From Bin80 sp965220935 (GTDB lineage: Bacteria; Bacteroidota; Rhodothermia; Rhodothermales; Bin80): DNA of 64,000 nucleotides. The translations under genes were made by a program, and so were the position numbers. The stretch covers positions 2,108,001 through 2,172,000 of the forward strand of contig OZ244857.1 in NCBI GenBank assembly GCA_965220935.1, in the 5' to 3' direction. Positions 35,600 through 45,290 of the stretch are shown one piece after another. Below the pieces are notes generated by a model. That model was given only the letters and a program-made list of their open reading frames with translations, made no database searches and had not been told where the DNA came from. Each line of letters opens with the position of its first letter. The first letter of the stretch is position 1.

Positions 35600-37105
35600 C
35601 TAACGGCGGTAGCTATAATTTGGGGATTCTTTTGTGATGTGAACGCTGTGAGGGTGACTCTCGCGTAGTCCACTGTCTGTAATTCTGACGAATTCAGACT
35701 TAGTTCTGAATGCTATTAAATCCTCGCATCCACAGTATCCCATCGCCGCTCGTAAACCCCCAATCATTTGAAAGACCACTTCATGTAAAAATCCACTATA
35801 TGGAACTCGCCCTTCAATCCCCTCAGGGATCAATTTTTTGATGTCGTCTTCAGCATCCTGAAAGTATCTATCCTTGCTCCCCTGCCCCATTGCTCCAAGA
35901 GATCCCATCCCACGGTATGACTTGAACTTTCGCCCCTCATAAATGACAGTCTCACCAGGGCTCTCCTCTACGGCCGCAAATAAACTTCCGACCATCACAC
36001 AAGATGCGCCCGCTGCAATGGCTTTTGGTATGTCACCCGTTTGTTTGATACCGCCATCAGCAATGACTGGAATTCCATGTGGCTTTGCGGCCTCAGCACA
36101 TTCAAGTACGGCCGTAAACTGTGGAACTCCAACACCAGCAACCACCCTTGTGGTACAAATGGACCCAGGGCCAATCCCGATCTTGATTCCATCTGCCCCA
36201 GCAGCAATGAGATCCCGAGTTCCTTCCTGAGTGGCAACATTTCCAGCAACGAGTTCAAGTGATTCATGACGAGATTTTAATTCCTCTACCGCAGTTAGAA
36301 CACCCTTGGAATGACCATGTGCAGTATCAATCACCACAAAATCAACCTCAGCGTCAATCAACGCATCAACCCGCTCAATCATGTCCCCCGCCACCCCAAC
36401 TGCCGCTCCAACGCGTAGTCGACCATGAGAGTCCTTAGCTGCGAAAGGATGACGGCGCTTCTTTTCAATATCTTTGAATGTGATGAGTCCCTTCAAATGG
36501 CCTCCATCATCAACGACTGGCAGCTTTTCAATTTTATATTTTTGGAGAATGACCTCAGCTTGTTCTAAGGTGGTTCCAACAGGCGCGGTATGCAGTGGCG
36601 ATGGCGTCATCACACTGCGGACAGATTGCTGATTGTCTTCCTGAAATCTCAAGTCCCTATTCGTGATGATTCCTAATAAAGAATGATCGGTGTCTACGAT
36701 AGGGATCCCACCAATAGAGTATCTAGACATCAGCGCTCGCGCATCACCAACTGTACTGCCCACATCAAGCGTTATGGGATCCAGAATCATTCCGCTCTCG
36801 GATCGTTTAACTCTTCGTACTTGAGATTCTTGCTCATCAACAGACATGTTTTTATGTAAAACTCCAACGCCACCCTCGCGCGCAATTGCAATTGCAAGTC
36901 TTGCTTCGGTGACAGTGTCCATGGCCGCAGAGAGTAGAGGAATATTTAGTTTTATTTTTCTTGTAACCCAGGTATGAATTTGTACGTCTCTGGGCATGAC
37001 ACTTGATCTTCTTGGAAGCAAGAGTACATCATCATAGGTTAAGCCTTCACGTTTCACCTTCTGCATAAACACTTGGTCTATGCCACTCAATTGAGATTCT
37101 TTCAT
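35600..37105 (-). CDS. guaB: IMP dehydrogenase
   Basis: GuaB oxidises IMP to XMP, the committing step of GMP synthesis. The 501-residue protein has the TIM barrel interrupted by two CBS domains (about 110-215, ILDPITLDVGSTVGDARALM and VMTPSPLHTAPVGTTLEQAE). The active-site loop GPGSICTTR has the catalytic cysteine at C317, and the flap has YRGMGSLGAM. The N-terminus GLTYDDVLLLPRRS is typical. Its start overlaps the end of the pseudouridine synthase gene by 4 bp, so it is the last gene of a minus-strand operon starting at the epimerase. Confidence 0.97.
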   Translation of the reverse strand: MKESQLSGIDQVFMQKVKREGLTYDDVLLLPRRSSVMPRDVQIHTWVTRKIKLNIPLLSAAMDTVTEARLAIAIAREGGVGVLHKNMSVDEQESQVRRVKRSESGMILDPITLDVGSTVGDARALMSRYSIGGIPIVDTDHSLLGIITNRDLRFQEDNQQSVRSVMTPSPLHTAPVGTTLEQAEVILQKYKIEKLPVVDDGGHLKGLITFKDIEKKRRHPFAAKDSHGRLRVGAAVGVAGDMIERVDALIDAEVDFVVIDTAHGHSKGVLTAVEELKSRHESLELVAGNVATQEGTRDLIAAGADGIKIGIGPGSICTTRVVAGVGVPQFTAVLECAEAAKPHGIPVIADGGIKQTGDIPKAIAAGASCVMVGSLFAAVEESPGETVIYEGRKFKSYRGMGSLGAMGQGSKDRYFQDAEDDIKKLIPEGIEGRVPYSGFLHEVVFQMIGGLRAAMGYCGCEDLIAFRTKSEFVRITDSGLRESHPHSVHITKESPNYSYRR

Positions 37106-37875
37106 ATGCGATTATGCTTTTGAACCATGCGATATAAAGATCGTGTTTCCTTTTGAGTCAGTTCACGCCATGTGCCGCGACGTAAACCACGAGTTGTAAG
37201 CCCCGCATAAGATGTCCGCTCCAAAGTGATCACCTCATGACCAAGCGCCGCTAACATACGCCGAATCTGGCGATTTCTCCCAGCGTGTAGCTCAATACCA
37301 ATCTCCCTCAGATTACCAGACTTCATATAGATCACCTGATCACACATGGCCAAACCATCCTCTAAAACGATACCACGCAAAAGTTGATCAATTTGATTAG
37401 ATTTAATAGCATCCTTGGTGCGGACTTTATAGTGTTTGGGAATTAAAAACCTCGGATGCATCAGCTGATGACCAAGATCACCGTCAGTCGTCAAAAACAA
37501 AACGCCCGATGTCGCTCTGTCAAGACGCCCCACTGGAAACAGGCCGCTGATCTCACCCTTTACATTGATGAGATCCATGACCGTCTTTCTCCCCTTCTCA
37601 TCGTTGACAGTTGTGATCGTATCCTTAGGCTTATTCAACACGATGTGCTTGTACTGACACGGTGAAATGTTTTTCCCTTTGACACTCACTTGATCGCCTT
37701 TCTTGACCTGAAACCAATATTCTCGAATTACTTGACCATTGACACGAACCTGCCCGTCGTCAATCAGTGCATCCGCATTTCTACGAGAGCATACCCCAGC
37801 ACGCGCTATATAGCGATTTAGACGGCCTGATTCAAGAACAGGTTGATGGCGGTTGTGTGTCTTATGACGCGTCAT
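37102..37875 (-). CDS. rluB: 23S rRNA pseudouridine synthase, RluB/RsuA type
   Basis: The 257-residue protein has an N-terminal S4 RNA-binding domain (about 18-75: RLNRYIARAGVCSRRNADAL) and the RsuA/RluB catalytic domain. The catalytic aspartate is in PVGRLDRATSGVLFLTTDGD (near residue 122), and GRNRQIRRMLAALGHEV follows near 200. It would isomerise a uridine in large-subunit rRNA. Overlaps with scpB upstream (14 bp) and guaB downstream (4 bp) show tight co-transcription. RluB is the usual partner of scpA/scpB in many genomes; RluE/F or RsuA specificity cannot be excluded. Confidence 0.9.
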   Translation of the reverse strand: MTRHKTHNRHQPVLESGRLNRYIARAGVCSRRNADALIDDGQVRVNGQVIREYWFQVKKGDQVSVKGKNISPCQYKHIVLNKPKDTITTVNDEKGRKTVMDLINVKGEISGLFPVGRLDRATSGVLFLTTDGDLGHQLMHPRFLIPKHYKVRTKDAIKSNQIDQLLRGIVLEDGLAMCDQVIYMKSGNLREIGIELHAGRNRQIRRMLAALGHEVITLERTSYAGLTTRGLRRGTWRELTQKETRSLYRMVQKHNRI

Positions 37876-38593
37876 GGATCTCTGAATCCGATTCTATGGT
37901 TTGAACTTCATCCGATGAATCTTGATCATCAGACTCAGCGACTTGTGGAAGAAGCTCGGTAGCTGTCAGTAGGCGTAGTCGTTCTTGATCAAAATTCACA
38001 TCTTCTAATAACTCTTCGGCTTGCCTGAGGTTTGGTAGTCCGTCCAAATCATTCAACCCAAACTGTTCTAAAAATCGATCGGTTGTTCCATAAAGCATTG
38101 GACGACCAGCGACATCGGCTCTGCCTCTGATGGCAATTAAATCCAAGGAAAGTAATTTTCGAATTGCATATCCAGAATCTACTCCACGAATTCCATCCAC
38201 TTCGGCTTTAGTTGATGGCTGCCTGTAGGCAATGATTGCAACGGTTTCCATGAGGGGTTTCGTTAATCGCCGCGTGCGTTCTTGACGAAAAAACACCTCC
38301 AAAAATGGCGATAGCTCTGACGTAGTCGTCATTCGTAAGCCCCCCGCCCAACTCTGGATTCTGAACGCATGCCCTTCTTTTTCATACGATGAATTCAAGC
38401 GTTCAAGAACTTCTTCAACCACATCAGCACTAAGTGGAGAGTCCGATCCAATCATCTCGGCATGAATGCTGCGAATCTGCTCAATCGTCACTGGAGTTTC
38501 AGCTGCGAATGCCAGTGTTTCTACAATCATTGGAAGGGTAACACCATTTTCATACTCATGCGAACCGTTGTCACTCATGATACATCCGCTCAT
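37862..38593 (-). CDS. scpB: Segregation and condensation protein B
   Basis: ScpB dimers bind ScpA and regulate the SMC condensin complex. The 243-residue protein has the two winged-helix domains of ScpB, with LPMIVETLAFAAETPVTIEQ at the start, FRIQSWAGGLRMTT in the first wing, and the highly conserved AYRQPSTKAEVDGIRGVDSG near residues 118-137, then YGTTDRFLEQFGL. The C-terminal 50 residues are acidic (ESDDQDSSDEVQ). It overlaps scpA by 23 bp and the pseudouridine synthase gene by 14 bp. The frame opens with MSGCIMSDNG; the internal ATG (MSDNGSHEY) may be the real start. Confidence 0.93.
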   Translation of the reverse strand: MSGCIMSDNGSHEYENGVTLPMIVETLAFAAETPVTIEQIRSIHAEMIGSDSPLSADVVEEVLERLNSSYEKEGHAFRIQSWAGGLRMTTTSELSPFLEVFFRQERTRRLTKPLMETVAIIAYRQPSTKAEVDGIRGVDSGYAIRKLLSLDLIAIRGRADVAGRPMLYGTTDRFLEQFGLNDLDGLPNLRQAEELLEDVNFDQERLRLLTATELLPQVAESDDQDSSDEVQTIESDSEIHDAS

Positions 38594-39293
38594 TTTGAAT
38601 CATAAAATCATTTTTCTGATAAGTATTTGTAATCATGATTTCCTGAGCAAAAGCCATTTCTAGTATGGCGAGGAAAGTCGCTACAATGAACCCTCTAGTT
38701 TGCCCTTTCATAATCTCAACAAAGCTGATTCTTTTATGAGCGAACAATAACTGGCGTAGGTATTCTGACTGATCCTCTATGGAATATATCTGTCTAACAA
38801 TCGTGATGGTCTGCTCATCTGGCGGCTTCTCAAGAATCCCCCGCAATGCGCGTAGGAGATCAAAAACGCTTGTATTGACCAAAATCTCCCGCTCGGGTGC
38901 GTCAGCCTCAATCGGGGTTGATGCCATACCCCGAGTAAACAAATGAGATCGCTCATCCATCTGTTGATTCAGTCTCTCAGCAGCGTCTTTGTAGCGAATA
39001 TACTCAAGTAGTTGTTCAACAAGTTGTTGGCGAGGGTCAATCTCTTCGTCACCGCTACCCAATTCTGGCTTTGGTAATAGCATCCGCGCCTTAATACTAA
39101 TCAACAATGCTGCAAAATAAATATAATCGCCGACACCGTCAAGGTTAATTGACTTCATCACACTTACATAAGACAAGTACTCATTGGTAATTTGCGCAAT
39201 AGGGATGTCAAAAATATCTATCTCCCGCCGATTGATCAAGAGAAGTAGAAGATCTAGCGGTCCTTCAAAATCCTGAAGATGAACTCTGTACAT
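38571..39293 (-). CDS. scpA: Segregation and condensation protein A
   Basis: ScpA is the kleisin of bacterial condensin and bridges the SMC heads. The 240-residue protein begins with YRVHLQDFEGPLDLLLLLIN followed by RREIDIFDIPIAQIT, the signature N-terminal domain, and has the MLLPKPE segment near 70-76 and a C-terminal winged helix (about 170-225: FVEIMKGQTRGFIVATFLAI, then LEMAFAQ). It starts one base from the stop of the epimerase gene and overlaps scpB by 23 bp. The linkage of scpA, scpB and an RluB-type gene is widely conserved. Confidence 0.93.
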   Translation of the reverse strand: MYRVHLQDFEGPLDLLLLLINRREIDIFDIPIAQITNEYLSYVSVMKSINLDGVGDYIYFAALLISIKARMLLPKPELGSGDEEIDPRQQLVEQLLEYIRYKDAAERLNQQMDERSHLFTRGMASTPIEADAPEREILVNTSVFDLLRALRGILEKPPDEQTITIVRQIYSIEDQSEYLRQLLFAHKRISFVEIMKGQTRGFIVATFLAILEMAFAQEIMITNTYQKNDFMIQNERMYHE

Positions 39294-40225
39294 TAACGAG
39301 AATTGATGCGGTCATTGAACCAATCTGCGGTCTTTTGAAGTCCTTGATCAAGTGTCGTGGTTGGTTTCCATGAAAGTTGTTGTGCAGCCTTGGCACAATC
39401 CAATACACTTCGGCGCTGCTCGCCAGGCTTGCGAGCCCCATGAACGGGCGGGTTGTCAACCCCGGTTGCTTGCTGCAGCTTTGTGTGAAGTGTAACAACA
39501 TCTGTTTCAATTCCTGTTCCGATATTGAATGCAGTTGAATTTTCACTATAATGAAGGGCAGCAAGGTTCGCTTGTGCTACATCACCAACATAGACATAAT
39601 CTCTGGTTTGTAAACCGTCACCATGAATGATAGTTGATTGTCTGGACAACAACCTCTCACAAAAAATCGCTACCACACCTGCCTCTCCATGTGCATTCTG
39701 GCGCGGGCCATACACATTTCCATATCTGAGAGCCACATATTCAATTCCGTATTCATTGAAATAGAAATGTAGTAATTTTTCACACGTCAACTTACTAATT
39801 CCATAGGGAGATAAAGGTTGTTGAGCGTGTTGTTCGTCCTGGGGTCCTGATTGAGGCTCTCCATAAATTGCTCCCCCCGTTGATGCAAAGATGATCTTTC
39901 GTAATCCTCCTCTTATGCCACCTTCCATAAGATTGATTAACCCTAAGACATTAACCTCAACATCAAAAGCTGGATCAGATACACTGCGGCGCACATCCAT
40001 CTGCGCTGCATGATGAATAATCACATCATACTTGTGATCCTCAACCAGCATGGCAGCATCTTCAGATCGAATATCCACGATAAATAGCCTGACCGAATCA
40101 TCAACATTTTCTTCAATACCGCTTGACAGATCATCCATGACATGAACTGTGTGTCCCTGTTTGACAAGCACATCTGTCACATGTGACCCAATAAACCCAG
40201 CTCCACCTGTAACGAGAATATTCAT
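39293..40225 (-). CDS. NAD-dependent epimerase/dehydratase (UDP-glucose 4-epimerase like)
   Basis: The 310-residue protein is a short-chain extended dehydrogenase: NAD-binding GGAGFIGSH (7-15), MDDLSSG, a HHAAQMDVRRSV segment, ASTGGAIYGEP, and the catalytic YGISK (Tyr/Lys) near residue 146-150. RYGNVYGPRQ and IHGDGLQTRDYVYVGDVA in the C-terminal half are typical of UDP-glucose 4-epimerase-like nucleotide-sugar epimerases. The exact substrate is open. It is the first gene of the run leading to scpA, scpB, the pseudouridine synthase and guaB, touching scpA at its stop. Confidence 0.88.
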   Translation of the reverse strand: MNILVTGGAGFIGSHVTDVLVKQGHTVHVMDDLSSGIEENVDDSVRLFIVDIRSEDAAMLVEDHKYDVIIHHAAQMDVRRSVSDPAFDVEVNVLGLINLMEGGIRGGLRKIIFASTGGAIYGEPQSGPQDEQHAQQPLSPYGISKLTCEKLLHFYFNEYGIEYVALRYGNVYGPRQNAHGEAGVVAIFCERLLSRQSTIIHGDGLQTRDYVYVGDVAQANLAALHYSENSTAFNIGTGIETDVVTLHTKLQQATGVDNPPVHGARKPGEQRRSVLDCAKAAQQLSWKPTTTLDQGLQKTADWFNDRINSR

Positions 40226-40821
40226 ACTAGGTCATTTCCCCAACATTCTCTACCGTACTTGGAGGAACGGTGAAATTGACTAATGACGGTAACTCGGGAA
40301 TACGCATCACCCACTAAAATATTCTTTCACCTGTATTTGTAGCATAAGCCGATTAATTCTGATCAAAATGATCATGATTAACACCATACATTAGATGCAT
40401 TGGGAGTTCATCAAATTTACAGCACTCAGTGCAAAGATATGAACAATTGATGGGAAATCTTAAAATTTATCATGAAAGTCTCACCACTATCACAAATTTG
40501 TATAAAGGCAATACAAGATTAGATCCATGATTAAGATCACTTTCCAGTGTGGAAAAGATGCTGTATCCATGTAGTAATCAGATATAGACTATATTTAAAC
40601 TGTAATCAGTCCTGAGATTTTATGTTTCGCGTGGTCTCACTCGGTCCATTGTCTGTGACACTATCAGGAGCGATTATGAATCATCTGGCAAGTTAAATGC
40701 TATAAGTATTGATGTAGATCATCCATCCGATTTCGTCATCATTAGAGGCACGACGTGTGCCAACAAAAATGAGGAGAATTTATTTACTTACACCAACTCA
40801 TAAAATAAACTTAAACTCTGA
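40226..40821. other. Intergenic region between divergent genes
   Basis: About 600 bp between the epimerase operon and the WD40 gene. I see no gene, tRNA or strong repeat; promoters for both directions must be here. Confidence 0.55.
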
Positions 40822-43287
40822 ATGAAATATAGTGTCACTATCTTAATGCTGTTGTTAACAACATCTGCTTTGGGTCAGGTGAGCCCAGCATGGACTATTG
40901 AAGAATTGGGACACTCTGATTGGATAACTGCCGAGACCTTTTCTCCAGATGGAATGTACTATGTGACAGGATCTGATGATAAAACAATTCTTATCAGAGT
41001 TGCTGACACTGGTCAAGAAGTGTATCGCCTTACGGGGCATTCTGGAACCATTAATTCTCTGTCATTTTCTCCAAATGGAAGCATGATTGCATCGGCTTCA
41101 TCAGATGAGAGTATTCGCTTCTGGAGTCCATCAACAGGATTGGAGATAGGAAGAATTACAGGGCATTCCGCAGAAGTGACATCGGTTGAGTTTTCACCCG
41201 ATGGAACGCAATTAGTCTCTGCATCAGCCGACACAACGATTCGTCTGTGGAATGTAAATGATCAACAAGAAATTGCGCGGTTGACTGGGCATTCAGGTGC
41301 TGTTACCTCAGTTTCATTTAATTCTAATGGACGATATCTGGCTTCTGGATCTGCGGATAAAACAATGCGTTTGTGGAATGTTGCAGCAAGAGAAACCGTA
41401 ATCACTTTTTCTGGCCATGGAGATGTGGTCACATCAGTCGCGTTCTCGCCTTCATCAAGGCTACCCTTAATAGCGTCAGGATCTCATGACCAAACAATAC
41501 GGCTTTGGAGTCCAAATACTGGACAAGAGATCATTGATCAACCTATTCCCTATCATGAAGGCCGTATCAAGGGTATCGTATTTTCTTCCAATGGTAGACG
41601 GATGATATCAGTTTCAGAAAATAGAGTCTTCATGTTTACACAATTTGACTTGACAGGAACAATTAATCTTAGGATACTCATGCTTACAGGAGGCGGCCCT
41701 TTTGGCTCGGCGAGCATGTCGCCCGATGGCCAATTGATGACTTTTGGGGGTGGGAATGAGTTGGTCAATGGACTAAAAGTTGGCACATCCTATCTGCTAC
41801 AGAGGTCAGAGATAGAAAACAATAGAATCCCCAGAATTGAAAGATATATCGCTCCAACATTGTTGACTTATTCCGTTGCGTTTTCTACTGATGGATCACA
41901 GTTTGTCTCTGGATCATGGGACGGAACCCTCCGGTTAAGTTCTACAGATTCAGGAGATGTAGTACGAAGATTTAATACTGGAAGTCCAGCGGCAATTCTC
42001 GCTGTTGCAATCTCCCCCGATGGCACTCGAATCGCCTCTGGCTCGTATGATCAAGCCAATTCTCTTCGCATATGGGACACGAACTCTCTTATGGTTTTAG
42101 ATTCTTTGTCAAGGAATTCTCGGTTCAATTCTGTAGACTTTTCTCCAAGCGGCAATCAACTTGCAACAGGCTCTGATGATGGCCTCGTTCAATTATGGGA
42201 TGCGGAATCTGGAAAGGTTGATGTTGAACTCTCAGGACATACCAGTTCAATTAATTCTGTGGTTTTCTCAGCTGATGGTAATCTATTGGCTAGTGGTTCA
42301 GATGACCATACAGTGCGATTATGGGATCTTGATAATCAGAATCTATTGAGGACCCTTTCTGATGGACCTTTCGGTGTTAGTTCTGTGGTGTTTTCTCCTT
42401 CAGGTGATCTTCTTGTATCTGGGTATCATGACGGAAACATCCGAGTATGGGATGTAGCATCCGGACAAGTAATGCGCCAAATAACAGGGCATCAAGAGCG
42501 AGTGACATCTGTTGAGATTTCTCAGGATGGAAATGAAATCGTGTCTGGATCCTTTGATCATACTGTACGCGTATGGAGTCTATCTACCGGCGAGGAACTG
42601 AGAAAATTTGATCACGAGAGGGAGATTTATTCTGTTGATATGTCCAATGATCAACAATTTATTTTATCTGCGGGAATCAATACCGTGAAATTGTGGGATC
42701 AAAATGACCTTCTGGAATTTACTTCTGGCGTTGAAAATCAAACTTATGTTATGGGACGTAACATTAGCCCCTTAACGTTGCCAGAAGTCGTTGGTGGAAT
42801 CACCCCAGTGAATTATAGTCTCGCCCCTTCACTTCCCGACGGATTATTATTTGATGCCTCTTCCAGACAGTTAACTGGAACACCCAGTTCCGTTACTCCT
42901 CCCCAAATATTTACTTACACGGCCACTGATTCAAGGGGCTTGACGGGTCAACTGAATTTCAGCATTGGTGTCATCGCCCCTGTCTCTAACGAACGCCAAG
43001 ATTTACCAGAAGCCTTCTCAATTGTGGGTAATTATCCTAATCCATTTAATGAATCCACAAACCTGTTGTTGAATCTTCCTGAATCAATGATAATTCATCT
43101 TGAGGTGGTGGATGTCATTGGAAGAAGGATGTTGACCCTCCCTGCTACGAAGCTTCATGGTGGATGGAGACGTTCAATCAATATTAGGGGAAATTCACTC
43201 CCTGCTGGTATCTATTTGTATCGCTTAACAGCAAGTTCATCTTCTGGAACTTCGGTTCATACAGGTCAATTTATTCGAGTCCGATGA
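40822..43287 (+). CDS. Secreted WD40 double beta-propeller with type IX sorting domain
   Basis: The 821-residue protein has a signal peptide (MKYSVTILMLLLTTSALG), then about 14 WD40 repeats (SPDG..ASGS.D.T.RLW; residues 30-635), enough for two seven-bladed propellers. Blades 6 and 7 are the most degenerate. An Ig-like putative domain follows (about 640-725, LPDGLLFDASSRQLTGTPSS), then the type A sorting domain starting NYPNPFNESTNLLLNL and ending GIYLYRLTAS...GQFIRVR. The Ig and tail parts are closely related to those of the giant FN3 protein. WD40 propellers are usually cytoplasmic scaffolds; here the signals predict surface display. Ligand unknown. Confidence 0.88.
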   Translation: MKYSVTILMLLLTTSALGQVSPAWTIEELGHSDWITAETFSPDGMYYVTGSDDKTILIRVADTGQEVYRLTGHSGTINSLSFSPNGSMIASASSDESIRFWSPSTGLEIGRITGHSAEVTSVEFSPDGTQLVSASADTTIRLWNVNDQQEIARLTGHSGAVTSVSFNSNGRYLASGSADKTMRLWNVAARETVITFSGHGDVVTSVAFSPSSRLPLIASGSHDQTIRLWSPNTGQEIIDQPIPYHEGRIKGIVFSSNGRRMISVSENRVFMFTQFDLTGTINLRILMLTGGGPFGSASMSPDGQLMTFGGGNELVNGLKVGTSYLLQRSEIENNRIPRIERYIAPTLLTYSVAFSTDGSQFVSGSWDGTLRLSSTDSGDVVRRFNTGSPAAILAVAISPDGTRIASGSYDQANSLRIWDTNSLMVLDSLSRNSRFNSVDFSPSGNQLATGSDDGLVQLWDAESGKVDVELSGHTSSINSVVFSADGNLLASGSDDHTVRLWDLDNQNLLRTLSDGPFGVSSVVFSPSGDLLVSGYHDGNIRVWDVASGQVMRQITGHQERVTSVEISQDGNEIVSGSFDHTVRVWSLSTGEELRKFDHEREIYSVDMSNDQQFILSAGINTVKLWDQNDLLEFTSGVENQTYVMGRNISPLTLPEVVGGITPVNYSLAPSLPDGLLFDASSRQLTGTPSSVTPPQIFTYTATDSRGLTGQLNFSIGVIAPVSNERQDLPEAFSIVGNYPNPFNESTNLLLNLPESMIIHLEVVDVIGRRMLTLPATKLHGGWRRSINIRGNSLPAGIYLYRLTASSSSGTSVHTGQFIRVR

Positions 43288-43731
43288 ATTTGGATGATTC
43301 CCAAATTAGTGTTAAATGACACAACATGATCTCAGGGCATTAGATTCTTCACAGATATTACTGTGAAGCGAATACTCAGAAAAACTATATTTGTATCTAC
43401 CCAAAAATCCTAAGTACTCAAGCACCTAAACCTTGTTAACCTGAGCGTGTGATCCTATTAGGATTGACAGGAGAATCACGGCAAAACGAAACTATTCATT
43501 GTCGCCAATGTAAATCCTAATAGAGTTGGACACTTTCACTGAAATACAAGATGAAATCTTGATACATTCCGTTCCTTTGGACTTAAAGACCCTTTCGCCC
43601 ATTATTTTTCTTATAGCCTTCGGCTATTGATCGCCGGTTGTAATGATTCGGCTATTGTGGATGTTGAAATCCATTCCCCAATGAGGATCAACGACTGAAC
43701 TAACTCCGCCAAGTCGGAACATCCTGAATGG
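43288..43731. other. Intergenic region with inverted repeats
   Basis: About 440 bp with no gene. CTATTAGGAT (43455-43464) is repeated inverted as ATCCTAATAG (43514-43523), and ATAGCC-TTC-GGCTAT (43613-43627) forms a short tight hairpin. The phrase GAGTTGGACACTTTCA next to the second arm resembles insertion-sequence ends, but I cannot name one. Confidence 0.4.
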
Positions 43732-44109
43732 GTGGAACGCTACCGTGACCTTTGGATGGAGATTGAGTCAAAATATGGAACGTCATCAGAAATTGATTGT
43801 GTTGCTATTGTGGAGGCGAATCGCTTAGCCATTGAACTTGCCGAGTATGACGGCCCGATGACGAAAGTATTTGAATTTATTGAGTCTGGTCTTGAGGTTG
43901 CCACCGATTCGGAAGGACAATCCATCAAAGAGGAACTAAGTCAGAGGATGGAGAATTCCAACTTGAGCGGTGGAAATTGCCCAGACTGCAAATCGCTGTC
44001 AGATTGTACGAGTCGCTGCGAGGAGACTAGACAACAAGACGATATGTGGACGGGCGGATGGACTGCAAGCGAGGCTTACTATGTGGTGCCGCTGCCGCGA
44101 AATCCCTGA
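43732..44109 (+). CDS. Hypothetical protein, cysteine-rich C-terminus
   Basis: The 125-residue frame starts at GTG. The helical N-terminal half includes WMEIESKYGTSSEI and LAIELAEYDGPMTKVFEF. The C-terminal part has CPDCKSLSDCTSRCEE (about 83-98), a possible metal-binding cluster. The in-frame sequence upstream (AKSEHPEWVERYRDLW) is coding-like, so the natural start may be earlier. I do not recognise the family. The spacing to neighbours gives no operon. Confidence 0.4.
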   Translation: MERYRDLWMEIESKYGTSSEIDCVAIVEANRLAIELAEYDGPMTKVFEFIESGLEVATDSEGQSIKEELSQRMENSNLSGGNCPDCKSLSDCTSRCEETRQQDDMWTGGWTASEAYYVVPLPRNP

Positions 44110-44254
44110 TAAAAAGACCCACTCTCGGTAGGCTCTTAGGCGTCTCAATACTAAGTTGGTTGTATCTCAAAGGTTGTTTGGGATGCCTATCAGGGTATAG
44201 AAGCGAAGAGTTATATGTGCTTAAATGCAATGACCAATTTCCAAAACCTCAGTA

Positions 44255-44692
44255 ATGAAGGAACGACTTAATAAATTTTGGCTTTCCGCAGTGATTCCCT
44301 TAGGCATCTTTTTTTTCTACTGGGCTGAGATTGGCCGAGATGGTAGTCCCTACAGTGGAACAGTCACAGATCTGTTATGGGGAGCACTGGTCACGGTCAT
44401 TTTAATAGCCAGTATGTATCTATACTTTCCCCTCAGCAAATGGGTTGAACGTTTTAGCCCAGCATGGGGTTTTGGGATAACTTGTAGCACTGGTTTTTCC
44501 ATTATTGGGCTTATTATGGACATTGTAGGCGGGTATGCATGGGGGACCTATGCATGGTTCTTTTTTATGTGGCTCACGGCTGATTTTATAGTTATGCCCA
44601 AGGAGCATAAGCGGCGTTTTGAACACTCTTTCTTCAAGCGTCAAAGGCCAATTGAGGAAGAATCCGCCCACTTAGATAAAGCCGAAGCATAG
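44255..44692 (+). CDS. Hypothetical membrane protein
   Basis: The 145-residue protein has about four hydrophobic segments: AVIPLGIFFFYWAEI (12-26), LLWGALVTVILIASMYLYF (40-58), GFGITCSTGFSIIGLIMDIV (72-91) and YAWGTYAWFFFMWLTADFIV (94-113). A basic, hydrophilic C-terminal tail follows (KEHKRRFEHSFFKRQR). It would lie in the inner membrane with the tail in the cytoplasm. No family is recognised and the gene stands alone between intergenic stretches. Confidence 0.6.
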   Translation: MKERLNKFWLSAVIPLGIFFFYWAEIGRDGSPYSGTVTDLLWGALVTVILIASMYLYFPLSKWVERFSPAWGFGITCSTGFSIIGLIMDIVGGYAWGTYAWFFFMWLTADFIVMPKEHKRRFEHSFFKRQRPIEEESAHLDKAEA

Positions 44693-45290
44693 AGTCTTTT
44701 CAACACATGTATAGGTGCTGGATAAATATCAGCGATTTTCCACTTCTTTGCTGCTCGATTTTCGCATACATGAATTAGTGCAGTCAGGGGCACCCTGAAT
44801 TAAAGATGTGGTTCCTTTTTTTCTGAGATAGCGTTTAAGCGCTTTGGTAAAAAGTGTCAATAACCTCTGTGCGCCCGTGAAAATACTCGGCGGGGCCTCA
44901 ATGAAATCAAAACTCATCGTATCTATACGAAAACCCCTATGCCATGATCCATTTGATCAGATAAATTGAGGCAGGTTCCTTTCAATGTTGCGCTGAGATG
45001 AATAAGGGGGGTATGCATCAAATCTGGATACTTTTTGGTCAGTATTTTGATATAGTCATGGTAATCGGCAAGATCATAGACTGGAAGGTTTCCTCAGGAG
45101 TGGCTGATGGATGTATTAAAGCGCATTGCGCGGTTGCCGAAGAAGAGATGTACACGCTATTGCCTCAACACAGGGTACAACGCCTCCCCAATCTGCATAG
45201 ATCTCACGGCACAGATATACCAACCGTCCATCCTACTGCATCAGACAATGATCTGGGGCGCTGAGGATATGAGATTTTGGTATAGACACC
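44693..45290. other. Intergenic region with ATPase relic
   Basis: About 600 bp between the membrane-protein gene and thrC. It contains the decayed ATPase copy at 44725-44917; I do not see an intact gene in the remainder. A frame at 45107-45319 ends in MRFWYRHLIPK, faintly similar to the start of TIGR02328-type small proteins, but is too short to call. Confidence 0.5.
44729..44917 (-). pseudogene. Decayed fifth copy of the mosaic P-loop ATPase
   Basis: The 62-codon frame starts MSFDFIE and keeps TLFTKALKRYLRKKGTTSLI and QGAP. The following P-loop is destroyed (QGAPDCTNSCM instead of QGA.G.GKTALL). The DNA is similar to the 5' part of the gene at 61767-62972: the first 28 bases (GGATAAATATCAGCG and on, from 44722) recur at 62755 almost unchanged. 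The rest of the gene is missing. It lies 13 kb from the array, so the family has moved or been rearranged within the genome. Confidence 0.8.

Noticed and set aside
43455..43523. Inverted repeat read as the ends of a small insertion element
   Set aside because: The enclosed segment is about 50 bp and codes for nothing; the similarity to IS ends is too short to claim.
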